This document shows, one piece after another, positions 1 through 12,400 of a stretch of 64,000 nucleotides of DNA (position 1 is the first letter of the stretch; each line of letters begins with the position of its first letter). The notes under the pieces were generated by a model. The model was not told the origin of the DNA and did not search any database. It saw nothing but the letters and a program-made list of their open reading frames with translations. A program made the translations under genes and the position numbers. Origin of the DNA: Eumeta japonica (taxonomy: Eukaryota; Arthropoda; Insecta; Lepidoptera; Psychidae); the NCBI GenBank assembly GCA_005406025.1, contig BGZK01000213.1, positions 248,001-312,000 of the forward strand, read 5' to 3'.

Positions 1-768
1 TTAACGTATAGAAATATCCAGAACAGAACTCTAGCTCGAAAATAAGACATTTCAGTGTCTTTGCATTAGTCTATATTCTATATCTTGTAATTCAGCAACG
101 AAATAAATTCATTTATAAGTTAAATAGAAATAACCGAAATATAAATATCACTGTAAATATATTGAAACAACTAAGTGCACATTATAAATATTATAATCAT
201 AATTATAATATTATACTGTTTAATCACAGACCATATATCTATTTTGGCATTGGGTTACTCGTAGCTAACAGCACAAAAAAAATATAAGTTGAAATAAGTG
301 GAATTGAATGTAAATACAATTAATGCTTGTTTCATTAGTCGTTTGTCAGTTCGTTTCGCTTCATTAAGTGTCCTGTTCTAACTTTATTACGTAAATCATA
401 AACATATATCAGACACGTAATTAAATAACGCTTTTTTAGTTTTATTTTAAGCACCACGCTGAATACTAAAATTTAATAATCTAAATCTCCGTGTCACTAA
501 AACATATTACAGCTTTTGATGGCCGACGTCCAGTTTTTTTTTAATTCCCTCAATAATACTAGACTCGGTTACAAAATATGTTTGGTCGTGTATGGCCTAG
601 TCGAGTTTCAGTAGATAGGGCGAACTAGTAATAAAGATTAACAATGTTATCGTGTGCCGTCATCCATTGGGGTAATATAACAATTCTGAAGAGATAAAGC
701 GAATCCTTTCGGTCTGTTTCGGAAGTCCAAAGTAATTTTAATCTTTATTGGCGGGATAAGGCCGATAT
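1..768. other. AT-rich upstream flank
   Basis: No coding exon, RNA gene or recognisable repeat was seen here. The sequence is AT-rich and ends at the trypsin core promoter. Confidence 0.5.
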
Positions 769-774
769 TATAAA
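769..774 (+). promoter_or_regulatory. TATA box of trypsin gene
   Basis: TATAAA lies 53 bases upstream of the trypsin ATG at 827. That spacing would place transcription start near 800 and leave a short 5' UTR of about 25-30 bases, as is usual for strongly expressed insect digestive protease genes. The call rests on sequence and spacing only. Confidence 0.6.
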
Positions 775-826
775 TGTATGCTTGTTTGTCGTAACACGAG
801 TTTTCGGTTACGGTGAAGCGGGAAAC

Positions 827-863
827 ATGAAGACGTCGCTGGCTTTTACTTTAATATGCATCG
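827..863 (+). CDS. Trypsin coding exon 1 (signal peptide)
   Basis: This exon encodes [12 protein letters not shown] plus the first base of codon 13 and ends at the donor G/GTACGT. The ATG at 827 is preferred because it begins directly with a basic residue and hydrophobic core; the reading frame upstream (from 782) has no such character. Downstream lies a 4.5-kb intron. Confidence 0.9.
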
Positions 864-3800
864 GTACGTACCTGCTACCCACTTTTTTTACGCTAAACAC
901 ATGCGACGACTGTTCTAGACTGATTGCAAGTTCTAGATTGATTGAAATCTCTCAATATTCCTGAATTAGAGTTATAGTAATATTAATAAACTAACGAGAG
1001 AGAGATAGATAAATTTCAAATATACTTGTTTTCAACATCAATTAACCACAGAGTTTATGAATTATTACGTAACTGAGATAGCCAAGAACTCTCTAAGCTC
1101 TTCGCTAATGGTTTTTAGCTTATAGTTGGCAGAATTCGATTCAATAAATTTAATCAGTGAATGTCCAGTGCTGGACATTCACTGATTGTCAAGCTTTCAC
1201 CTAGACTTCCACTACCTGCTGTTCCGGGTCAGTAACGGTCGCCTGTAGCCTTGACCAGGTCGTCAGTTCACGTAGCGAGAAGCCGTTTCACGATGCGGCG
1301 TCCAGTTCGTGATTGCCACTCAAGAACCTTTCTTCTCCAGCGGCTATTGGGTCTACTGGCGTTGCAGTCTGTCCTCTGCCACTTTAACTTGCTGATTTTA
1401 TTAGCTATGTGCGTTAGTCGCGTTCTTCTGCCGATTTTATTGTTTGGGATTTTATATCCCAGAGAATTTCTAGCATAGCTCTTTTATCATACGTTGAGCG
1501 ATTTTGAGCTTATTTAGCAAAACCAAAAGTAAGAACCACGTCTGAAATCCGTATGTCGTAACTCGCAACAAGCACTGTTTAAAGACTTTCATCTTTCAGC
1601 ACTGAAGTGTATTGGATTTGCAAATGCTTTATATATTTCCGAACGCTACTAAGTAGAGCCGAAATCTTTATCGATTGGATCCATCTAATCGTTTAGTTCA
1701 TTTTAAGTAGATATATTCGGCGACAACGTCGGCTGAAAAGTTTTCAACTATTACTGGGATGGATAGTGCAACATAGTCATTCAACATAATTTTAATCTTG
1801 TCCATGATAATTTATAGGCCAATTTCTTGAGAAAATATATTGAAGTTTCCGAGTATGGCGCCTAGATCGGTCCAGCGATTTCTGTAATTGGATTAGTGTT
1901 GTGCGTTCGTTCTGTACTCAGACTGACATGGTGACGTTGTTGTACAAACATTTTAGCGCTTTGATAATCGATAGTCAATGTGGAATCGCTGAAGACGATG
2001 TAATACCGTCCAGATTTTGATTTGATCAAACGTTCAAATACTCTAGGCACAGCAGCCGATTGTACTATTCGGTATTTTGTATAATTTGTCAAAGATTAAA
2101 GTACAGGTCTACGGAAGCCTTCCAACCAGTACAGCTTGACACTCACATTCGAAGTAACCTGCATTCGCTTTGCAGATAACTGGTCTTTGTATTGATGTAT
2201 GTGAATGTCGATAGAAGTTCTCGATCTTCTATAAAATGTCTGGTTTCGATGAAACAATTATGCCGCATTAACTCTTCGAGTTTGACGTCTGGTTTTGACA
2301 AATTGCTTGTTTTTTTTTTTTATTACAACAAATTAATTGCTTGGGAAAACTAATGTGCCTTTATTTTCCTTGATAGTTTCTTCAATACAGATTGTATCGT
2401 AATGTTGCACGGCCTTTGAAATCTGCATATTAAGAAGTCCATAAATAATGTAGAATAGCACTTAAAGCTGCAGCTTCAGCGGTGAGCATGAATACCAGAT
2501 AGTCCATCATATTTATGCCATTAATTTTAGGGTATCATTAGAGAGTTCGTGACTTCTATTTTGACAGTAGATTTAAAGAACTTTGACCCTATCGCATAGA
2601 TAATTTACATGAATTTAAATCATCCATAGCTCTGCATTAGGCAAAGCATTCGAAACGATTTAAAAATTGGAGCTGACAACTTTCATGTTTTGCATATTAG
2701 CAGGTTGTAAAGGTATCCATAAACTTTATCAGACTAGACCTCTCTAGCTTTGCATTCAAACTCAACGTGTCTCTAATCACTTTCAATTTTTACTTTATTG
2801 ATCACTGCGATAATATTGAAATTTTTTCGCACAGTCATCATAATTACATCTACATCATTTTTCGTTGAGCCATCGAAGTTGATACAAATTTATTTCCTGA
2901 GGCCGCTTCATTTATCAATAAATTTCACCGAAGGCGAATGAAACAATACGCAACCTTCTTCGTGCGAGACCAACATGCAATTGTTTGTCCCGCGTGGAGA
3001 CCTTTTTAAATACCTTCAATCAATGAAAAATGTAATAATTACATGTACAGTTTTAGTACTAGTATATTACAGGAGCAGCGTGTAAAAAAATTATCCGGAC
3101 TACAACAATGTCAAAAGGAGAATTACTATTTAAGTGTTTTATAATAAATAGAAATATATGCTTTCATTATTGTTTTTAATTTTTATTTACTATAATATTT
3201 TGGTAAATGAGGTATTGACGATGAAGTATACCGCAAGTCGTAGGTTAGATGGCATCATGTTGACTGTGGTGTTAAGAAGAGGCCAGACAAAACAACTATC
3301 ATGTAATAAAATGAGCGAGTATTATTCAATCGATCTTTTCCAATCGCGAATTCTTAAAATTATTTTTGAACATGAATTGTTCAAAGTTTTCGGTTACATT
3401 ATGATAGATTTTATTACTTAAATACAAACGATCACGAACGATAAATTCGAACAGACACTTTCTTTAAAATAACAATAACATTATTGTATCCTTACAAATA
3501 TGAATAAAAAATTGAACACGCCTTTGTTATAAATATTGTGACCGAACGTATCAATGAAAGAAATGGATTTCGGCTGTTTATATGAAAGAGAAACGTGATT
3601 GAAAAGTACAGTGAAGGAACGTACACTACTTTGACCCTATATATCAGTCTAACACCAAAAGGAGCGCGGCTGTGTAAAGGTCGACTTGTCCACCGGTCTA
3701 TAGTCTCTGCCTCGACCTCGACATAGTTATTGAATGATAATTGTTATTGTAAAATATACTGTACAAAATGGTTCGAAAGCAAGTGGAAGCTTTGAATAAT

Positions 3801-6800
3801 AGATATGAAGTAACGAATAACACAAGGCGGTAATATGCCTACCAGATCAAAAGAGTGGCCTAGCTGTGTTAATTATTGTTATGTGAAGGAACTTCTCAAA
3901 TATGCAGATTATTGACAGGAAGTAGTGTTATAAGCACGAGTATTTATTGGGTACAATCGTACCGCCTGTCCAGCGTGGGGATTAAGGTGTACCCTCATAA
4001 TGATTAGTATGATGGAGCTTCGTTGCGATTCTTAATTACATTTGACGTTGGACTATAAAGAGCAACTAAAGAATCCTGTAACGATTATATTTCTCTGAAA
4101 TTAAACAGATTTATTACATCATAAATGTACTATTCGTGTCAATCATGACTTTAAAAAAGATGGAACCATAAAAAAAATTGTAATCATAGTAGAGCAAAAC
4201 TTGAAGGTTATTCACTAAATCTTTTAGCTGTCTTTTTCGTATGACTGGAGATTGATATCGATCGAATAAAGCGAATAACGCATTGCGACGCCGCCACGCA
4301 ACATAACTTATTGTATTTTTTTATTGGTAAACTATATTTATTTAAAAAGAAATTGAGTTCGAGACATTATAAGTTACAAAAAATGGGACCACCTTGGAGT
4401 TATTAATAATCTAACCCAAAAGGAATCATTCAAATCGGTTCAACAAAGGAGTTATGCTCGAATATATCTAGACGAAATGACAATCACCTGCTTTTTTAAG
4501 TCGGTTAAAAAATTATAGAGGAAAGAAATAGATTCGGGATGACGGCCGCGAGCACTGTAAAAATTAAATCAAAAGGTACGACACTTTAAAAAAACCTTAA
4601 TAAACCAAACCATATCTGCCTTTTGCTGAGATACATTTATAAGAATATGGTGCTTTACTTATTTTTATTGGTCAAACGCAATAAATGTTCAAATTCCAAA
4701 CTCAATATTGCTAAATGTAACTGCGGAAAGCTTACATCATTCCCAAGAAAATAAAAAGGAAATAAAATCAAACATCCAATATCCATACAGTCTCTAAACT
4801 TCAGATGGTGCAAATAATATAATTGAGGATGCAAGTGCATTAATCAAAATGTCGCACTTCTTCAACATATTCTATTTACGGAAAGGACTATCGGACATTA
4901 CTGATTGGCAATGTCTGATTAGCAAAATTTAGCAATCCTAAAGGTGGACCTCGTCTACAACGTCATCGACATTGTCAATCGACATTGAACATCGACATAA
5001 TTGAACGAATTTGTAGGTGAAATTTTTCTTCAAATATTTGTAGACGTAACCAAGATACGTTTTAAATGGCGGATTAGAAAGAATCATTGCTAAAACAGCG
5101 TAACGCCATATAATGCAATTACAATATAAGAAACAGGTAAAACTCCGTACTATAACAAATACAAAGAAACTTTGACAGCTCACGTGTTATTGTACTTATT
5201 ATCTTATTATTAACCGATTTTTGTCATGTTTTCTTTTTTTTTTGTTTTGGGCATCTGACCGATTTATCATATTAAAAAACGCAATGACTCCAGAAACTGT
5301 CCATTATCGTATTTTGTTTATCATAGATTGTTCGTTGCCATGCATTGCCATAATTTTTTAACTTTTCGTCATCAGTAACATATGCGACTGCATACCTACC
5401 GCCCGGCCGCATCGTCGGCGGGTCGTCAACCACGATCGAGGAGTACCCCTCGCTGGTGCAGGTGGAGGCGCTGGGCGTCTTCTCCGGCATCTGGAGCCAG
5501 TCCTGCGGCGCTAACATCCTCACCTCCAGATGGGTGATGTCTGCAGCTCACTGCTTCGCCGGAACGTAAGAGTCATATCGTACCTACGCCGCCTTCATTT
5601 GTGGCCGTTGTGTTCACATAAACATGAAGAGTACTCATTTAAAGAATATGATTTATAACTTGAATCCTTTATGAAGCATGTTAATTGTACTCTTTTAATT
5701 TGAAGTGGATTAAAACTAGACTTTCATAAATTGCTTGAAATAATCAGTTCATAATTAAATTTTTCGATAGAGAATAGGGGAATTTATTAAGAAATTTAGA
5801 AAGCTGTTATGATATTATATATAAAGACGAAGATCAAATTTGGAATGTATTGTGTTTAATTGCTACCTACATATCGATTAAAATAGGCAATAATTTACAT
5901 ACGAGCTTCTGCCCGCAGCTCTACCCGCGTGGGCAAAACATTCCGACAACTTTTATATCGACTGATCACTATCTGTTAACCATGACCATGTCAGTCACGA
6001 TATCGATCTTATTCCTGCTTTCGATTCCAATTCTGGCACCGCTTTAGATTCGGATTCTGATCTCGATTTAGATTCTATTTCTGTTCAAAATATTCGTAAT
6101 GTAAAAAATGCAGCGAAATTGAATAAGGGACTACCATTCTATATGTTGCCCCGGGGTATAAACTCTACTGTAATAGGGCCATGCGTTGGTCAACTTGGCT
6201 GCCAATGGGCCAGCAAACATAGACCGGCCGGTGAAATGCGACACTACGGACGTGAAATAGCAGGCAGTGAGTTCCGGTGGCCCACTCCCTCTCTCCCATT
6301 CTATCAGCCCAATACCCACTCCGTTACTCGTAATTATCCTATTCCCTACCAAGAGACTGGCAATATACTGGTGACTCCTGTGAGGTTGCGAGTGTCCACA
6401 AGCATCAGTGAACATCTACTCTCTAATGGTTCATTTGCTCATTTCCCCTCGAATATTCTACAAAAAAAAAGCTATTACGATACAAAATTGCATAAAAATC
6501 AGTACAGTAGTTTGTGCAAAGTTCGTGAACAAATGTATACAGATAGATAGACAAGCATTATAAAAACCATTGAATTATGAATACATTGACAGAATTGTAA
6601 ACCTTGCTAACACGGGGGGTAGTAATTAGTTTTTGTCAACTAACTTTAATGTAAATATTTCTTCGCTCTGCTATTTTATTATATGCACAGACAATTCTCT
6701 TGCTATAGTATAGATAATATTTTCATTTTGTTTGCTTCTAACAACAAACGCCTAAACAATTTTTGCATAGTAACTATATTTTGAAATTCATTTTAGAGGC

Positions 6801-8337
6801 CTACAATTAATACTGGACTGTTTTGTTTTACTTGCTTTGGTCGGCATAATTTTAAATTTGAAATTGTAAATCACTGATGTATTAGCACAACGCGTTTGCT
6901 ATTTACAAAGCCTTTTGAGGTGGATAATGTGTTGGCTGTTTACGGACGGTATCGAGATAAAGATTTGAATCGTCTTAAAAAATATTTCCTTATTTCACCA
7001 AAATGGAGACATGATTTTTTTTTCAATTACTAATAGACAAGATTTATCATAATAGACGGTGTCCGAGTTACGAAATCCATTCGTTGTGTTTCAAAATGTT
7101 GTTTTAAATTAAAAAAAATATATATTTTTAAAATCGTTTAAACGAACTTCATCTTTATTTAAATACAGCCTCTATGCGCCTGAATACCGTCGGATTCGAG
7201 CTGGTGCAACCTGGCGTAACACCGGTGGTTTGATGTCTTACGTGATCAGGGAGATAAACCATCCAAGTTATGGAAAACTTTGGTACGATGGGGACATCAA
7301 CGTCGTGGAATTGGAGTCGGTATTGGTCTGGAACCCGGTGATCCAACAGGGAACCATCGTTGCCCATGGTTCAATTATCCCCGACAACTCGCCAGTCGTT
7401 CACGCCGGTTGGGGAACAACTACGGTAATTATGATCAGTAATATAACTGCATGAAATTAAAAAAAAATGGTGCACGTCAGTTCACGTAAACGTGTTATGC
7501 GGAGGGATACATAACCACTTCACATTTTGTTAACACTCAATTTCTCTCCTCGTCTAATCTGATCATACCACAGACTTCATATGTATGATAATCGCTGGCT
7601 AAATAGTAGACTCCAAAAATTAGATAACTGGTGCTTTTAGAATATTTCCTGCGCATCAAAAACTGTGTAAATGTACATATTGAATGTTAACAAGTTTGAT
7701 AGTTTTGTTGTGTTCGTGATCACGCTTGAATACCTAATCTGCTAACATATTTTCAGTGGTCTTCGAAACGAATTGTAATGTATTGGAAAATTTCAATCTG
7801 TCTGGAAATAATAATTCCAAAGCGAAATCTAGTTGAAAATAAAACAAATAAAGATAGCAAGATAAAATTAATTAAGAAGTGTGATGAAATAAAATAAAAG
7901 TAAAGTTCTTATTTTCTTGCGGCGTCGCGAATCGCAATAGTTATCGGAGTCATTTTGCTTCCATCCGAACCATAAGTTAAGTTTATTTTTATTTATCAAC
8001 CTGAACAACAGCCTATCATTTTCTACTATAGCAAGGTGGACAACCCTCGGCCGACCTGCAGCACGTCACCATTTACGTCATCAACAACGAGCTATGCCGC
8101 GACAGATACATCGAGCTGGACTCCAGGTTCATAGTGACCCCTAACATGATCTGCGCCGGTCTCTTGGACGTCGGGGGCAGGGACGCGTGCCAAGGGGACT
8201 CCGGTGGCCCCCTTTATTACGGCAACATCATCGTCGGCGTAGTGTCCTGGGGTCACGGGTGCGCCAACGAAACTTATCCCGGATTGAGTACAGCGGTCTC
8301 TCCGTACACTAACTGGATTGTATCCAATGTTAACTGA
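827..8337 (+). CDS. Trypsin-like digestive serine protease (complete, 4 exons)
   Basis: The gene joins 827-863, 5376-5565, 7169-7424 and 8032-8337 into 789 bases (262 residues plus stop). Every junction is GT/AG and the phases fit (1, 2, 0). The product is a secreted S1 protease cleaving after Arg/Lys. A hydrophobic signal peptide covers residues 1 to about 18. Activation is at R24/IVGG. The catalytic triad is H71 (SAAHC), D118 (DGDI) and S218 (GDSGGP). D212, six residues before the serine, gives trypsin specificity, and SWG plus PG keep the S1 pocket open. Cys pairs 56/72, 183/202 and 214/238 match the three conserved S1 disulfides. The mature chain has about 10 Arg but 1 Lys, a bias known for lepidopteran midgut alkaline trypsins. 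Length is normal for the family. No break is present. A midgut role is inferred. Confidence 0.95.
1152..1187. repeat. 17-bp perfect inverted repeat with 2-nt spacer
   Basis: AATCAGTGAATGTCCAG is followed after TG by its exact reverse complement. It lies in trypsin intron 1 at the edge of the LINE fragment that follows, so it may have formed on insertion of that element. Confidence 0.8.
1180..2070 (-). mobile_element. Degenerate non-LTR retrotransposon 3' end
   Basis: Read on the - strand in shifting frames, the region gives a reverse-transcriptase C-terminal pattern. About 2050-1900 has a finger/palm-like stretch (LKCLYNN, TMSVRVQ in frame fragments). Near 1800 is MDKIKIM, near 1720 AEYIYLK, near 1570 [10 protein letters not shown], and near 1320 [14 protein letters not shown] and TDDLVK. 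Stops and frameshifts are frequent, so it is dead. It is the same type of element as the copy at 53.57-54.83 kb. It is inserted in trypsin intron 1 antisense to the gene. Clade assignment is uncertain. Confidence 0.7.
2075..3520. other. Rest of trypsin intron 1, left part
   Basis: I see nothing coding here. An 87-codon open frame at 3158-3421 is AT-rich, lacks splice context and resembles no family I know. It may be an upstream continuation of the LINE but no motif is readable. Confidence 0.4.
3525..3915 (+). repeat. Dispersed ~390-bp element, copy 1
   Basis: This stretch matches the reverse complement of 35365-35765 over most of its length. Shared blocks include CAGTGAAGGAACGTACACTA, a GGTCGACTTGTCCACCGGTC core and AATAGATATGAAGTAAC. 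No RT or transposase motif is seen, so it is an unclassified interspersed repeat in trypsin intron 1. Confidence 0.75.
3916..5375. other. Trypsin intron 1, right part
   Basis: AT-rich intronic sequence. No exon or recognisable repeat was seen; short open frames at 4655-5183 are not supported. Confidence 0.4.
5376..5565 (+). CDS. Trypsin coding exon 2 (activation site, catalytic His)
   Basis: The acceptor is TCATCAG/TA and the donor is AAC/GTAAG. The exon encodes the short propeptide ending PPGR, the mature N-terminus IVGGSS, and the first disulfide loop with the SAAHC histidine motif. It is clearly more GC-rich than the flanking intron, which supports it as coding sequence. Confidence 0.93.
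5903..6105 (-). mobile_element. Helitron-like/LEP-type repeat fragment
   Basis: On the - strand this is a purine-rich run of irregular GATCGAAAT/GGAATCG-like words ending in the GCGGGC-type tail (here CTGCCCGCAGCTCTACCCGC on +). The same architecture recurs at 16055, 26785, 29505, 30700, 53365, 57120 and 63060. The tail resembles the 3' end I associate with lepidopteran non-autonomous Helitrons; that assignment is inference. Confidence 0.5.
6119..6480 (+). mobile_element. SINE/LINE-tail-like repeat in trypsin intron 2
   Basis: The right part (about 6360-6470) matches a module commonly seen in Lepidoptera: GGTTGCGAGTGTCC, then CATTTGCTCATTT and an A-rich tail. A second copy of that module is at 62700-62870. 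Open frames on both strands here (143 and 94 codons) have no splice context and are by-products of the repeat's GC content. Confidence 0.55.
7169..7424 (+). CDS. Trypsin coding exon 3 (catalytic Asp)
   Basis: The acceptor is AATACAG/C and the donor is ACG/GTAATT. The exon encodes the central barrel strands: RIRAGATW, the INHPSY stretch, catalytic aspartate in DGDINVVEL, and the AGWGTT strand. The reading frame continues exactly from exon 2 and into exon 4. Confidence 0.93.
8032..8337 (+). CDS. Trypsin coding exon 4 (catalytic Ser, C-terminus)
   Basis: The acceptor is ACTATAG/C, with intron 3 of 607 bases. The exon encodes [10 protein letters not shown], the Cys-containing ELC and MICAG segments, [11 protein letters not shown] with the S1-pocket Asp and catalytic Ser, the VVSWGHGCA strand and the terminal helix NWIVSNVN followed by TGA. 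Confidence 0.96.
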   Translation, partial: QGGQPSADLQHVTIYVINNELCRDRYIELDSRFIVTPNMICAGLLDVGGRDACQGDSGGPLYYGNIIVGVVSWGHGCANETYPGLSTAVSPYTNWIVSNVN

Positions 8338-8396
8338 GTTGTGAGTTGATGAACGACAAATCTCCGAATGAAGACTTGGATTTTTATGGAATTCTT

Positions 8397-8402
8397 AATA
8401 AA
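8397..8402 (+). terminator. Poly(A) signal of trypsin gene
   Basis: A canonical AATAAA lies 60 bases after the trypsin stop codon, giving a 3' UTR of roughly 80 bases. Confidence 0.7.
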
Positions 8403-8409
8403 GAAAACA

Positions 8410-10784
8410 CTTTAATTTCTAAGATGGTTATGTTCTCTTATGTTAGTATAACCCTTTATTCAGATCTGTACCATAGCTGTTCTGAACCAAGAATCACTCC
8501 TAAGTTTATTTACCTATTTGTCGTTTTCAGTAACTATTTGACATATCGAAAATAAGAATTCGGGGCAAAAACGGGAAGCGGTGGTCATATCAGAAGCATT
8601 GCAGTTTACGAAATAAAATGTTGGTTTGATATAGAATTAGTATTAAGCGCTGCAATTATTAATTAATGAAAATAATTTTTCTATTTTTATCAAATGAGGT
8701 GTTAAATGAAAGCTTATAAAAGTACAAATGAGTAAAAGTATAAGACGCATTCTGAAGCAAAGTTTTTAACGTTATGCAACTTTTACATTACTTTTTCTAT
8801 TTCTAGAATACAATAGAAAAAAGGTAGAAGAAAGCCCAGTAAAGAAATGCGTTACACTTGCGGAACTCCTTGCTCAGGATGAGAAAAAATCATTAGCATG
8901 CACCGAACGAATCATCTTAGTATGTAGTTATGAGTAGGCTAAACAGAATACACGCGCAACATGGATCGAAACAGAAAAAGAATTGTTTTATCGGATTCCG
9001 TCGAAAATTAAATTCATACTTTATGAACAAACAATTAAATAACGACCGCACTCAAGTACCGAACTGGGTCAGCCGGCGATTGGTCTCCGTCACGTGGTCA
9101 AATTTGGAAACTGCAGCAGGTGAAGAGTCTGGACGTTGCGAAGCCGAGGCTGCCGTTACGGAAGAGAACTCGTGACAGTTTGCCAACTGGTCGCCCGAGC
9201 AGTCGGACGGTTTATGAAACAGTCGCACCGTAACTCACGTCCTTGGAAGGTTATTTATAATGAAATCATAAATAGAATTTATTTGATCGATACGCAGATG
9301 AACGTTCATTGTCAATAACTCTGTAGCATTCTCGTTGGTGTAAATTTGACCGAGCGCCGTTATGTTGCCTGTAAAGTTATCAAAATGTTATTCATAGTAA
9401 AATATGGCAGATAACAATATAGTTCAATTGTAACTAGCATAGAAAAGGTTCCGAACAATACTATATTTAAATTAAGCTAGGATGTATTTTCAATCGTTTA
9501 TAAAAAAAAAAGTAAGGGCGAGTTATAAGATTAAGGGTTTTTCATTTTTTTTTTCGAGTAATGTTATGCAAATAACTAAAACTTCAATTTTTTCTGCAAC
9601 ACATATAGAATTTCTATAATTATGAATTTATTCGTAAATTTATATTTTATAGAAGTTTTTATGATTATACAAATTCAAGTCGTTAGATTTGCAAACCTCG
9701 GAAAAATCAAAAGAAGAATATGATGTAAAAAATCTTTCTAGTCAATAAATAATTCGCTAATCGTGGAAAATAAGCAAAAAATATTTGTGATCCTTAAGTA
9801 GCTGCATATTTTAATGTGAATAAAAAGATGCGAGTATTTTATAGACAATAAGTACACTGAAAAAAAATTACACACAGAAAAAAAAACCTCATTATCAATA
9901 TTTCTGATACTAGCCTTTTTGATTTATTCGTAATTTTTGATGACTGATTTTATTCATGCAGTATTTCTCATTATATTTGTTATAGCGAGAATCGATTAGC
10001 AGTGAATGCACATGAAAATGTAGCTAAAGGTTGCTAAAGTCCATTGCAGTACCAATGACATATTCTAGTTGCAAACATTAGGCACACGGGAACCTAGGAG
10101 AGGGGGCAGAGCTAATGACCTCCTCAACAACCTTCTCAAAAAAACCCTTAGTAAATTTTATTGTTATATTATTTTTGTTATGTATAAGATGATATTATAT
10201 ACGTATATTCGAAAAACTACACTCTATAACTTTCCCCTCAATCTGGACAGGAAGACATACGTACCGAAGTCTCGCCGGAATGGTTCCATTTCGAACTTCT
10301 AGGTAGCGAACCCTAAAAACAGTTTCCAAACTTATTGAGTGTACTCTTGGTTCGTTTCGCTACCTCGACCAGTTTCAGCTTTTGAGCTTTGATATCATTT
10401 TTAAAGCATGGATTTTAAAACTTATTTCTAATTTGAAATTTTTCATGCAATACGAGGCAAAATCAACGTTTAAATAAGTTGTACGCAAGTTAACTTGTTT
10501 ATGGCGTCTTTTATCATAAATTTTGTCATATTTTCCTGCTACATTTGAATCATAACCACTGTATCACAACAAAATAGACAAAATACTAATATAGAAGAAA
10601 CTTTTATGTTATAGCGATACAATAAGCAAATGTGTAGTGAAAACGTAATTATAAGAAATAACTGCCAAGATTCATACACTTGACAACTTGAGATGCACAA
10701 CTTTCACGATGTGCTCTAAAATACAAATAAACGTTATCAACCTAGAAGTCATTGTAACTAAAAGGACAATATTTTTATAGATAC
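8410..10784. other. Intergenic, no gene seen
   Basis: AT-rich sequence. A slightly GC-richer stretch at about 9050-9210 has short open frames without splice or domain support. I see no RNA gene or repeat that I can name. Confidence 0.4.
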
Positions 10785-11115
10785 GTAACAGAAGTGTACC
10801 TATTACCGCGCGGGGTCGCTTTTGGTCAAGAAACAAAAACAGCGAACAATCTATATATATAAAAAAAAAAATGGCGGATGAGATTAAACGGCGAAAGGCC
10901 TAATTCGTAGTTAATTTCGTCGCGGTCATGCGGCCGCCGGACGGTAAACGAGAAAAATGAGACAACGTAACAAAAATGAGGCATTATTTCACAGAGATCG
11001 AACTAAATAGTTTCTAAACGAAAAAATGATAGCTCACAAACCGGGCCGACGACGTTTCGTGCGAGGGGTTCCGCGCGAACTTCACGCGGACCTGCCAAAG
11101 ACACACTTTGGTCTA
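10785..11115. other. Unassigned GC-richer patch
   Basis: Contains CpG-rich blocks such as TCGTCGCGGTCATGCGGCCG near 10917 and CCGGGCCGACGACGTTTCGT near 11041 in otherwise AT-rich DNA. No coding frame is supported. It could be a regulatory element, a non-coding first exon or a diverged MITE. Confidence 0.3.
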
Positions 11116-12185
11116 TACGAACGTCAACGGGTTTAAACTTTAGTACATACCATATGGGTGTACTATGATAAATCTTCATGATAGTGTATGACTGGCGAAT
11201 ATTCGATTGGGGATGGAAAATTCTTCTACGGTTATAAGGAGTCTTGTCTTACGAATTCTCGCATCAAAAATGGATTATTCTAGCATTCATTCACTAGAGC
11301 AAATAAGATGAAATATTATGTGAATAAACAAATTTACCATATTTCTCTTGAATTTGGCAAATGTACACCTATAGGTATCCATCTTTTCCGTTTAAAAGTA
11401 GACATTGAAGAACACTTACAACACACTGTTGTTTATTTAATCTATTAGTAGACTGTTTCAAATATTTTTCTATGTTCATGTATCACGTATGAAATTTCGT
11501 TTTGTGGGCACTCTATTATTGTTAAGAGTAACATATAATCGATGCGCCTTCGTAAATAATTGGAATTTCAATGCCTTATAGGTAAATCAATGCAAACTTC
11601 TAATTTCATTTGTATGAATCATTAGTTCAATTTTAATCCTAGAACTGCTGTATAGTTGTCATAAAAATGACTAACTTACTTTCAAACATAATTGAACAGC
11701 ATATAACTTTATTCGCGTATATAGTTTCTAGTTATTTTTTTAGTTAGAAGAAAAATGGCCTCCTACTGAAAATAATAAACGAAGTTTATCATCTTAAGGC
11801 CATACAGCAAAAAAAAAAAAAAAAAAACCGAAACAGTTTTTCTCCTACGAGTCAAAACTCAGCGATCTTCACTATCAATATACGCTCTTAACTTGATTGG
11901 AGGAAGACTCAGATTTCAGAAACAAGCGTACACACTGCAAGTGCTACATACAAAAGCAGGTAATGAAAAAATTAGTTTACAAAACTTATTTTATTTTAAT
12001 AAATGTAAATAATATTACGAAAAAGCAGTCAATGCATCTTATTGAGAGTTAGCTAATTATTGTTTCATTAATAAAACAAAATTAATGCCATAGAAACTGT
12101 GATTATAGAAAATATGAAAAATACACAGGATTATTAAGAAACAATATTTTATTTTTAATAAGAGTTGTCTAATCAAAGAATACGT
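11116..12185. other. Intergenic, no gene seen
   Basis: AT-rich; contains a poly(A) run near 11810-11827. Nothing else is recognised. Confidence 0.4.
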
Positions 12186-12189
12186 GTAA

Positions 12190-12400
12190 TATACTACTGG
12201 CTTTCGAACCCACAACCTTCGGATTCAGAGCGCAGTATCCTATAGTTTTGTCCAACCAAATTGACAGCTGTGAAGGGAGCTACAAACGCGGGTCCGCACA
12301 GGTACAACCAAGACGTTGCCATTGCGACGCCCTTCTGGCATCTAAAATTTATTAATGCGGCGCGACTTGTGACTAACTTCTCGTCTGCCAATCACTTTCA
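12190..12400 (-). mobile_element. SINE-like fragment
   Basis: On the - strand the right-hand end reads like a tRNA-type B box (GGTTGTGGGTTCGAAA). The interior has GCGGGTCCGCACAGGTAC and a TTGCGACGCCC-type stretch typical of a lepidopteran short repeat. No intact tRNA cloverleaf can be formed, so it is not called a tRNA gene. Confidence 0.45.

Noticed and set aside
6119..6550. 143-codon + frame and an opposing 94-codon - frame
   Set aside because: Both fall in a repeat whose 3' module recurs at 62.7 kb; no splice context and no domain.
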